A stretch of 64,000 nucleotides of DNA from Pseudovirgaria hyperparasitica (lineage: Eukaryota > Ascomycota > Dothideomycetes > Acrospermales > Acrospermaceae): assembly GCF_010093815.1 (NCBI RefSeq), contig NW_022985553.1, positions 1,398,133 through 1,462,132 on the forward strand, in the 5' to 3' direction. The notes under the pieces are model-generated. The model was not told the origin of the DNA. It searched no databases and saw nothing but the letters and a program-made list of their open reading frames with translations. Shown here one piece after another: positions 33,420-44,518 of the stretch; position 1 is the stretch's first letter; each line of letters opens with the position of its first letter. A program made the translations under genes and the position numbers.

Positions 33420-34439
33420 TTCCCTTCTGCCTTGTGGCATCAAGGCACCTTGCACTACGGCACTATCCACGATCACTGGTCAGTGCAAGGCCCAGCAACA
33501 ATAGGCACTGCCAATGCCAATTACCCTAGTCACCAGAGTGCAGTGAATGTGTGTCCCAAGTGGATAGTGGACTTGCGCCGCCGTTGTTACTCTATAGTCC
33601 CCTCGCCATCGCGCTGCCATGATCCACGATCCTTGACCCAAGATCCATACTTCGATACCCTATAACCATCGCAGTGGGTCAAACACAGTCTGTGAATGCT
33701 TTTCTCCGACCTGATAGGCAACTCATCAGAATCTACAAAAGTCCCGTGCGCCGCCCACAGCCTTACCATACGGCCCGCTTCTCTACGAAAACAGCTTTCA
33801 TCTACCAACACGCTGGTTCTATTGGAGATACATCTAAACATCAACGCCTGAATCTGCACAGGGCTTTGCTCAGGCATTCCTTTGTTGTCTTTATCCCCTA
33901 TTTTACTCATTCGGTGCCTTACCAGGGGCCCGAGTAGCTAACACAACGGCCGTGGCGCTAGGAATTCCTCAGGATCTTTACACCATCCATCTACTCACGA
34001 CACTTATAGTGCATGTGGGTGCTCATACAAGGCCCCCATCTATCTCGACTCCTGGTGTGACCTGGTACCCAATTCCTATCGCTCTATTACTTGGATCATT
34101 CGTTTCTGGCTCATTGGAACCCCTCTCCATCGGCCGAACTTTGCCTACCCAGGCCTGCGACTCGTAAGCCTCGCCTCAGCCCTTGTCACCTCTCTGATGG
34201 ACCAGGTTGACCAGTCAGGCAATCCTGCCCCCAGTTGAAGCTCCATTCTTGCTTCGCTAAAGACCAAGAGAGCCCCGCCTTCAAATCTTCGCCTTTGTAT
34301 CTTGAACGAGCTCCCTCATTAGAAGTAAGCAAGCTTTGCTTACCGCTCTACGGACAACAAAAATCTACTCCGAGACCTCCGATGCTGCCTTGCATCCTTG
34401 AATCCTCTCGCTGATCCGCACTGCTGTACCAGCGTGTCA

Positions 34440-36458
34440 ATGACATCGCCGAACATCGTTGAGGTCACCTCCTCACGGCTTCCTATGGCCACAACACAAC
34501 GTCTGTACGGCGGCGAGGAATATTCCTTTAATACTGTCTATACCCCTTCAATTTCATCACCATCCTACTCGGAAGTTCATTCTGGCCTGCTGCACTCGCC
34601 AAGACCACTGTGTACACCTATGAGTTCGACCTTTTCGAACACCCCTGGAATAAATGGCAGTCCGTCTCGGCGTTATAGCGCCGGTTCCTACGGTCATGAT
34701 TCCGGAAGCAATGCCAGTTCTAGCGCGTCAACACCTGGTTCCGATGCCTCACATGCAGATGGCTATGCTTATGCGAGAGATTCGACGGCGAGTGATATCG
34801 TTGTACCAAAGATGGAACCTATGGACGAAGATATCAAGATGCCTAGTGTGGAGGTGGTACTACCGTCTCCTGGAGCAGCGCCTGGAGCTACGTCTTCAAC
34901 AGCAACAACAAGATATGGACCCATCAGAAGGCGAGGTCGACCAAAAAAGGAGATCTCTGCTTCCAGTGCTTCTTCAGCTCAGCCAAAACCGACAGCAGGA
35001 AGATCAAAGACAGGATGTCGTACATGTCGAAGGCGAAAGAAGAAGGTAAATCCGGTGCTCCAAAGCTGTGGCGCCAATAGACTAACCTCTCCCTAGTGCG
35101 ACGAAGGAAAGCCAGGATGTACAACTCCCACCATCACTTCGTCATCATCTCGAACTAATACGTTGCAGGCGAAAGCTGTAAGAAGAATAGCGTAGTATGT
35201 GAGGGCTATGAGCCTCTGAGGGTGTGGCAGGGTGGTAAAAGTAGTACTGGTTCCATCGTCTTTTCCAACCTACAGCTGACTATGAATAGAGAGGCAACCA
35301 CGACCACCGATACACTGGCCAAGTGCCATTCTTGGCGCTGAAAATGATCTCGATCGAGTACTTCTGAAGCATTTCGAGAATGATCTTTGCGATAGACTCC
35401 TTAGTCGATCGGGAAAGAGCACCTTTTTGAGAGACGTCATTGTTCCGATGTCTATGAGCCATGAAGGCCTGATGCACTCACTACTTTGTCTCTCAGGATC
35501 GCACATGCTTAGTCAATCCGAAGACGAAGCGATCAGAGCACGTACTGAGTGGCATAGATCCCGAGTCGTCAATGATTTGCTGAGCCTTCCGAACGATGGC
35601 CGGGTAGACGATCCCACAATGGCACAAGTCACACTTACGAGTCTAAATGCTCTACTTGCTCCGGATATTGTGGAACAATACAGTCTGCACATGGAAACCC
35701 TGAAAGCCTTCAGTGAACATCAAACCCATCAGTCAGACAATCCTGCCTTTCGACAATTTATCATTGGATACTGTCACCTTTATAAGATCTCGAAGTGTGT
35801 TACTGCCTTGACACCGCCAACGACTTTGCCGATGCCAGAATTGAACGTCCCTGAAGAGTTTCTTCAACAAGTGGCAGGGCCCTTGATCGGGTATCTGGAT
35901 CCACTGTTCTACTTCATCTCCAAGATTAGACGTCTAAGAGATTGTATCAGAGAACGGAGTCATGTCTCTCTAGGAGAAATCTTAGAGATTCAAGCGGATA
36001 TCTCATCATGGAACAACCCTCATCGCTCCAAACCGAGTAGCTCTGCTTATATTGCCTCGGAACTTTATATTATAGCGGCACGTATCTATCTGTTCCGAAC
36101 GATTCGCCCTTCTCGGGAGTATTTTCCTACGACTGAACCCTCGGAGCTCCAACGTCGGCTACACTATTGTATCAGTAAAGCGTTAGAGATCCTCCATTTA
36201 TTGGATCCAGACGATCCCATCCATGGAAGCCTTCTGATGCCCCTCTTCCTTATGGGATGTGCCACTTTCAATCCTGAGCAGAGACCACCTATCAGTAGAG
36301 CATTTGCAACTCTGCGCAGGTTCGATGTTCTTGAGAAGAACAACAACGCTGAAACCATCGTTAACCAAGTCTGGGGCCTGATGGACGAACGCGATGAGTC
36401 TTCATGGGATTGGGAAAAGATCATCAAAGAGTCTAATCTAGACTTCTCACTTGTATAA
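34440..36458 (+). CDS. Zn2Cys6 transcription factor, Fungal_trans_2 type
   Basis: A nuclear regulator of 620 residues. Four exons: 34440-35045, 35097-35118, 35169-35234 and 35290-36458; introns of 51, 50 and 55 bases, all GT..AG. Residues 1-190 are Ser/Thr/Pro-rich and include an AT-hook-like RRRGRPKK near 175. The zinc cluster is Cys193, 196, 203, 210, 213 and 220 (CX2CX6CX6CX2CX6C) with RRRKKK after the second cysteine. It is split over exons 1, 2 and 3, exon 2 being a 22-base microexon. The rest is the all-helical regulatory domain of the Fungal_trans_2 family (DVIVPMSMSHEGLMHSLLC near 305, then a long helical tail). The ATG at 34440 is the first in frame; upstream the frame is open only to a TTG. 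Targets are unknown, and the neighbours are gene-poor on both sides. Confidence 0.9.
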
Positions 36459-39400
36459 GGCGGCAACAACATGACTAATGACTTTCGGAATCCTTATACA
36501 CCCTTTCACCATTCATGTTTCGACAGTCTTGACAGGCTACTATGTTCCTTTCGGCGTACGCATACTGCGAAATATTGCACTTTCGGGGTGACGAATACCA
36601 CTTGCAGCATTTCCTAAACGGCGTAATAGTTCCCAGTCTAGCGAGGAGCAGGAGTTGCTGCAGAACTTTATCCTTTGTAGACCAGAGTATACCTCGATGC
36701 CAACGCATCATTGTTCATCATATATTCCTTTCATGTCGTCCTATATGACCTGTAACTAGATCGCTCATTGGCAGTATATCTGTATATTCTCAAGCAGAAG
36801 CAGTTGTACCAACAGTTGGGTGCAAGTTTTGGCGGTGTTACAGTTGGCCCGTCGTGCGCCCCCAAAGGATGCAGGCCAAGAAACCTTGCTCGTTCTGCTT
36901 TGCAACGCAGCCACATACGTAGATTTGCTGCGGTTAGAGAGTCAATTAGATGGTTCTCCTTAACACCATTTGCCTATCAGGTATAAAGAGACGCATAGAA
37001 AGTACTTGAAGCTCATTGGACTATGCACCTCAATAGGGTAACTTTTCTGCGGGGTTGCCTATCTCTGATTCAGGAGGATTGATGTCAAGGCACTGATCTT
37101 GGTTCGGCCTTTCTCTGGCCGTCGATTCATCAGCTTGTACATCAGCAAGATTTGAACGTCCACTCGAATGAAGCACTACTGCGGTGAGCAGACGTACTAC
37201 CAGTCTGCTCCATACGTGTAACCATTAGATGGTCTGAGCTGCATGCATTGCACTGCACTGCAATCAAGCGGTGCAGCTTCCGCTTCCCCGACAACGCTTT
37301 GTCGAAAAGTTCATTTCATCGAAACCACTGGTCTGCCTTGGCCAATCGGCATGCCTTCCCTGGTAATTCTGAGCAGCTTGTTGCAGAGCATGGAACACCC
37401 TTGTCTGCTCCACAAGCGCTCCACAGGACAGCGATTCAAGGATGTGCAGCCGGCATTGGTCAACTGGTGTCAGTGTTATCCATGTCGAAGGAGCGACGAA
37501 TTTCAGAATTTGCATGCTTGCCCTGCCTTATGATGCAGGGATATTGCCAGCGTGAGCTGGCTTTGCCATGTTTGTGGGGATGTCTTATTACCGGAATTTG
37601 TGGATTTTGAGGGGATACTGAACTTTGTTGGAATTAGGCGTACCATGTATATGAGATATGATATGCATGGCTTTGAGTATATGATGATGACGGTCGGCCT
37701 CGTCATCGCCTATTCTTTCCACAGTGGTATCAGCATCGAACCGCTTACACGCGGGTGCTTAGATATATCAGTAACGTCGTTCTACCAACTATACAGGTAA
37801 ACTGGAGCTCTTATGGTGGGGACGCTTCCATAGACTACGCGACACACAAATCATGCTTGTTGGACTTGCTCCGCGCGACCGGAAGTGTTTTGCATACAGA
37901 GTTCATCTGCGCGATGCACAGAGGGACATAGATGGCTCGAGCGATATCAATCGGCATTACACGAGCTAACAAACAAGAAAAATATAGATAACCCAACCCA
38001 AGGCTGATCCTTGAATGTGCAAATCATGCAGTCATGTACAACAGACAAAGCACTGATGGCAGACTGGGATCTGAACACGCCATCCCTGACAATCTCAAAT
38101 AAATCAGGGAACGCAGTCGCTCAAAGTGACGAGTATTATCTTACAAGTCTGGAAACAGAACTATAGAACCTGTTCGTCATTTTGTCGGGCCTAAATGGTT
38201 GTCACGCTCTACAACTCGTCATATATGGCATGATGACCCACCGCAGCACTAGCCCCCATGATTGCACAAGCCTGCCGAGTTTGTACGAGACTGCTAGTGT
38301 CATTAGAATACAACTTCACTTTTCGAGTCGCCAAGTGTAAGCACGATACCGTCCCCGTGAGTTGAAATCGTAGACCTAACGATATGCAGTGTGCTTGGCG
38401 GCTCCTGTGGTGATTAAATACCCTGAACAGAGAATCGAGCGCCTCCCTGGTTAAACAAACTGCAGACACCAATGACAGGTTAGACGCTCGGTAATGCACA
38501 TGGACGCGGTTCTACCTCACCTGATGGCAGTGTGGTGTGTGTGAGGTGATGCTGTGCAACATCGCGCGAGTACTCATATTGATCAGGAACAGTGAGCACC
38601 TATGCACTTTCGGGTTGAGATTGAGCTGCGGCGTCTTTCCGTCACGAGGTTGTACGCTAGAGTTGATGCGACAGCAAATGGATATGGATTCGTGTTTAGA
38701 TGTGTGAGAATAGGGAGGTTCGGCTGTTCGGGCCCGGGATGTGGAGAGAGGTTCGTGTAATCAGTTTTTCTAGCGGGAGGGAGGGAGGGCAGACGGGAGG
38801 CCGTGCACTAGCTCAAAAGATGACCAACCCAATACTGACTAGATCCAGCTCCAGTCGCACGGGCTGTTACCACGGTTTAGTTTAGTAGTCGAGCTAGCTC
38901 ATAATAGGTAGCCCGCCACGGAAAGTGTGCTTCTATACAGACACTTCATACAAAGACTTTTATGGAAGCAAAACGACAAAGATCATATGATCAAAGTGTA
39001 CGACTCGGGGAAATCCTCATGTGTGAAATTCTCGTACAATCGCAATGACCAACGCTGTAAAGCAAACAGAGAGGGTCCCAGGCCGTTCATGTGGAATGAA
39101 AGGGTTGGATGATATCATGATAGCGGGTTGACGGGATAGCGGGATACCGGGTTGGGACTGTCAGATCTTGGGATCTAAGCGCCGCGCGTAACCGCCCGTG
39201 TTTGAAGCCTTCTCAGCACCATGACACAGCGAAACCACCCCCCCTAAAGAAGCTGATGCTATTAGGCTTACCAGCTGCTTCACCAGGTGCAGGGTGCCCT
39301 GCTTGCACCCTGGATGGTATCATGTTCCCAGGCGCGCCATGAGGGTCCACTTGAGATGGCTGGCGCTGGCGTCCGTCACGATAGCGACTGAGCTACTCAA

Positions 39401-42400
39401 TTGTGCAGCTTGCAGCCCGCCGTGTCTAAAGGTAAGCGAGAACGAAGTGTTACTAATCAATCACACAGGCGAAACGAGGTTCGGCATAGCTGTTATCACT
39501 CAGCCAGTCTTACTGCTTATGTAGCACAAATATAGTGTCGAAGTTTGGTGTTTGCTCCAAGAAACATAATGCATGATACTTAGATGTTAGTAGTATCAGA
39601 TTAAAAGAGACAATTGTAGGTCAGTGGCAGTAGATGGCAGTCATGATGCCGTGCTGCAAATCGCCGTGCACAAGGCGAAGTGGCAGTTGAAACTCAGCCA
39701 CCATTTGGGTTTCAAGCATTAACCGAAAAGTCCGGAAAGTACCATCCGTTGTTATAGAAAAGAGCTTTGGTAGAGATTTACCTCGCCAGATCATCTCTAT
39801 CGACCATTCTGTTTGGCACGCGACGAGTTGCTCATCTACGTGGCAGACACACATGCAATCACCCAGGACTAGATGCATCCTCAAAATTCCAGAATCAGGT
39901 CTTCCGGACATCACACGATAGTATGCGGACGTCAAAGTATTAGAGGCTAGACTAGCTACCACAGGGATATATATTCTGCGCAGGAGCGTAAGCATGCTAC
40001 AATGTGATGCGTTACATTGTAGTAACGACAGGCCGTTTGCTTTAATAAAAATTGGGCCAATGGCAATTTTTCAAAATCAGCCAATCATTTATTGTCTATG
40101 TCGCCTGGACTCGCAGATACCCCAAACCCGTAGCCATGCGAACTCAACTCAAGCATTAAATTAATCATTACTTTCACCAGCACATTCTAAAATTTGGTTC
40201 GCTTACCCATGTTTACAGCTAGTTCATCATGAAGCTAGCCACACGTATACAAGAATTGTCTAAGAGTGAGGAAAGAAAGATCCTTCCGGAGGATCCCCCA
40301 AATCCAGTAATAACAATGTAAAGGCACCCACCAGCTACTAGGGTGGCCAACGGGAGGATCAAGAAAAGGAAAGAAAAGGAAAGGGGGGGGGCTGCGTAGG
40401 GCAGAGTGGAGAAGAGGGGCATTTCGAAAAAATGGTCTATGATGGTGCGGCGTCAGACTACAAACTCGTGTTGTTACATGTGAGTCTGTGTAACGCCAAA
40501 TTTGAAGTAGTTGAGGTCGAGATGCCTAGGGCCATCGTAACGCCTTCACGCGCCACCTTTAAAAAAAGACCCAGACCTAATAATGAACGGCACCGCTGTG
40601 GAAGCCACACTCGACGCGACGATTTTCGGTACCAGAATCGACACGTGGTACGTGGTATGTGCGAAGGCGCAAAGTCGTTTGAATACCCCTGCGCAAGGGT
40701 ATATAGATGCAGGATCAGTTCCATGATTACAGTAAATGCCCGAAAGGCTGACCGAGATAGCTAGAGGACCCTCTCTCTTTCGGGAGCTATGCCTCCTCTG
40801 GGATACGATAAGAGCCACCCAAGAATATCCAAGAGCCGCCCGCCATATTACAATTGTCTTCCGCGGCCGATATCCTAGTGGTGGAAGTCTAATGGCGGTC
40901 TCGTACGAGCCACGCGGCAGTGGCCATAGCAGAATCCTACCCCGAGTCGCAGACTATCTATAGGGCTACCTGTGGTTTGTACGGAAGCACTGACTCCCTT
41001 GTAGATGGATCGGATGGCACGAACGACGGAACGTCCGATCCGCCCATCACGGACGGTCCTTCTCCCTGCGGCACGGTCAACCGTCAACTACGCAATTTTC
41101 GCTCAACGCACTGGCACTCTTGCTAAGTTCAAGCCCCTATGATCCGCTGCTCGCCATGAAGAGGAGCGTGCACACGGGACTGATCTCGATCTGTTACATG
41201 GAAGTTGCCGAGCACCTTGACACTTCACTCCATCGTGTCTCGTGAAAGCCTCACTCTTCACACAATCGACACCTATACCATGCCCTAGGAGCAGCCACGA
41301 CCCACATATATCCACATACCAAATTATCCATACGATATAATCCTCCTGTCCTCGTTTAGCGCAGCTGAACTTCTCATACAATTCTGCTTCATTGCACACT
41401 AGCTCTCTGCGGGTAGCCCAAAAGCATTGTCAACGTGTCATCGACAAGATCCTAAAGTCTTCCACTTCGTTAAGGGGAGGGTCTGTCATCACTTGCTCTA
41501 TACCGATTATTCTTTCACTCGAAGCCCGGAAAGGAGCAGAAGGGATGGACCGTTCCTTCGCTCGGTCTACCGACACCCACCGAGAGCTGTTAGCTTTGCC
41601 GTCTACAGATGCGAACTATGACAATATAGTGCGCTACTCTAGCAGACTACATTTCATGTTTTACTAACAACTACAACCACCGTCATGAATTCTTCCCTCG
41701 ATGCAAGACCAATGACTGGGGTACATGTACGGACTGCGACTTGAGCATGGAAGTAATAATTACCACTGAACTTTTCACTGGCGATACTACGGATCGCAAG
41801 CACCTCAACTGGTTCGATGATGATTCGGCTTAGTTCAAGAGCTAAAATCGTTTTTATCGGACCCTGGACTACAAACCGTCAAAGTGTACTACTATGTATG
41901 CTATGCAGATCGCTAAGGTAAACGAAACCACAAGGATCAAATCTCCTTACGCTAGTGGAAACAGGAAACCCGGTGTCGTTTGAACGGATTTCGGGCCAAA
42001 ACGGTATGGCATGTCTTTCGGATATTCCAAGGCACTAGGATGCAAACGTACATTCCAAGACAGATGACCGTTCTTAGAGTGCTACATGGTCGTCGGTCTT
42101 CGTTCGGGTAGAGGCAAATCGTGATCCTTTCTTGCTTTTAATCTTGCCCCCATACCAGCACGCCACTGCGGGCCTGGCCGATTTGACGTCGGCTGAACGA
42201 GCTTACTAGAACCTCCTTTTGCCTGTCAAGGGTCTAATCGGGATATGATGGCGCTTTAGTGCTAATACTCCCATATAGGATCAAAACGACAAAATCACAA
42301 TATCCAAGACACCTTTTTTCTCGCGGCCAATCACTAAGATCTTGGCGATCGTGATGCTCAACTCAGATTAATATACTGTAGAAGTCAAGCAAATACTGTG

Positions 42401-43134
42401 AATGAGGTGAAGAATAATATAATAGGCAAAATGAAGTAGGTTTCATTGTAACCGAATTACAGTCCAACCAGATCATACTCTCAAGCATATGTCATTTGCG
42501 GTCCGGCGCATAATAACCATTTAGTCGAGACTCATTCGCAGCGAATACCTGATCCAGACTACAATGTTCACCACCAGGCTTCTACTCCGTGCCGAGTGCG
42601 GATTAGTTCCTATAATGTAAGGAGGTAGCACGTTTAAAGTCGTACCTATACACCTTATCGCATATAATCATACTAAAAAGGTTCTCCCTTCTTTGGTTTT
42701 AATCTCGATATGGCTCTCAAGCCTATCCTACTAGTATATACGACCGCCCTTCTTCACAGGCTAGCCGGCTCCTTCATGTACCCTCCTCCGCAATTACAGA
42801 CTTAACAGTTACAATACTAAAACACATTCTTCAGGAACTGCAAGCCTCTTCGCATCGAGCTTACGCATCTAGCTACGCCTGGTTACCCACGGTCTATCCT
42901 CACGAAACGTCATCGGACATACTAAGTCGCTACCCTCATTCTAGCACCGGACTCTCCTAACCATGCAGCCTGTGCAGCATGTATGGACGAACGTCGCATT
43001 AGCACATCAAACCGCCATGCACACTCCACGCGCATCGACTGCCGGATTCCGATCTTAGCTTCTCATCACATGCCAATCGCACCGTAGTCAGCACCAATAT
43101 CTTACGTGGTCCCCCAAAAACCACACACCATTGT
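36459..43134. other. Gene-poor block
   Basis: About 6.7 kb with no supported gene on either strand. Short frames abound, but none carries a domain I recognise. One signal-peptide-like stretch with intron signals (39339-39467) is described in the findings. Small G-rich and C-rich runs occur near 38780 and 40385. No long repeats, terminal repeats or element-like frames were seen by eye. Confidence 0.55.
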
Positions 43135-43407
43135 CTATGTCCAGAGCTCTTCCCAAGCTCTATCCACACCTTCTACCTCCATCCAGTCATATTTGTAATC
43201 AACTTTTGCACGCGTGGGCGTGATAGCGCACCGCATTTGATCGGTAGGATAGGTGGTGAAAGCGCTATCAGCCTTTGACGTTGTGGTATTCGAGCTGCGT
43301 GCGTCCACGGGATATGGATCTACGTCAGCGCTAGCGGAGGATTTGTTTGTAAGACGAGTCACGGGGGGCTCATGAGGTGGCATGGAATGGGGAAAGGGGA
43401 TATACAT
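43135..43407 (-). CDS. Possible small hypothetical protein (90 aa)
   Basis: Single open frame from an ATG at 43407. It begins MYIPFPHSMPPHEPP, has a Ser/Thr/Asp-rich middle and ends with a Trp-rich acidic stretch (YDWMEVEGVDRAWEELW), which does not look random. There is no signal peptide, TATA box or recognised family. It could equally be the last exon of a degraded gene. It stands alone in a gene-poor stretch. Confidence 0.3.
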   Translation of the reverse strand: MYIPFPHSMPPHEPPVTRLTNKSSASADVDPYPVDARSSNTTTSKADSAFTTYPTDQMRCAITPTRAKVDYKYDWMEVEGVDRAWEELWT

Positions 43408-44518
43408 TGGTGATACTCTGGGGAGGGGCCAAGTTCGAGATCAGCATTAAGATCTCATGATCGACGTTGGAATATGGTGGCGTAACTTTCGGATATCATT
43501 TTTTGGGCACGGCGCTAACAAAATTGGAGAAAATTGTATAGGAAAGATGCTAACAGACGGACCTTAGGGATTGGGTATTCACTAGCTTGTTATAACGAAC
43601 GAAGTTAAGGTTCATACCTTGATGTCAGTAATGGAGTTTATTATGCGTGACCAATATTGAAGTGCACTATCAGAAGGAAAAAAATGATCCCCTGTATGTA
43701 CCATATATCGAGAAGCTTTAGACTGATCTGCTGCTGTTGTTCATTCACTTTTTGATCTCATGACAACTGTGAATATGCTCAGTACACATGGCAGGACGTA
43801 AAAGGGCTATTTACAGATACCTAATGTGCTTTACCAGCCTTAAGATGTCATATGTCATACGGATCAGGCACTCATTGTGGAGTCGCCTCATATTTGTGTA
43901 TATAATAAGTCATTCACGAAGGACAAGGTGGACAATAACAAGTAGCAGACAATTAAGCTGCGACACTGCAGCAGACGCGTTCAGATCAGCAATCAGAAAG
44001 AAATGATTTCAAGTTCAGATATACTGACCCAACGGTACACTGACTAGCTCATGCATCTAGAGTAGCGATATCCTCGAATGGGGGTACGCCCTTATATGGG
44101 TCCACGAGTGTTCAGAACTCAGCGTACCAAACAGGCTCCATCATCCATATAGTCATGGATACTTAGAGGAATGATGTGCTCAGAAGGGTATCAGAATCTG
44201 TGGCGTCATGATAACGACTCAATCTCGTAGTGTTAAGCTATATAGTAAATTCGTGGGTTATCACTCATCTTCAAATCGCTTCTCTTTGAGATTTGTATCA
44301 AGTTTCAGGTATACGTGAGCAGTCATAACACAAAATCACCATAGCACGATACATATTCTCACGATAATCAATACGGTCGAAACCGTGTTCAATGCTTATG
44401 CCTGGGCCTGCTTGGGCCTAACCAGGCGACTTGTACTTCCTGATGTCTAGCCCCTGAACGCCGCCGATGCTATGCTAATCATACAGAGTCCTCCCTTGCT
44501 CCCTATACCTTCTCCACC
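43408..44518. other. Intergenic
   Basis: The 3' region of Prp6 at its right end; otherwise nothing recognised on either strand. Confidence 0.6.

Larger units (their letters stand above)
30291..34439. other. Long intergenic region, no supported gene
   Basis: About 4.1 kb between the divergently placed Cft2 and Zn2Cys6 genes. Several 100-150-codon frames occur (30712-31134 minus, 31368-31814 plus, 33587-33910 minus) but none shows a domain, splice pattern or leader. It contains a 9-base tandem repeat (31705-31737) and two long C runs (33398-33419). The last 500 bases are the promoter and leader of the regulator at 34440. Confidence 0.55.

Noticed and set aside
39621-39995. 124-codon minus-strand frame with LVHGDLQHG, like the catalytic loop of aminoglycoside phosphotransferases
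   Set aside because: The motif lies at the very end of the frame, the following Asn is not in place, and nothing else of the kinase-like fold is visible; probably chance.
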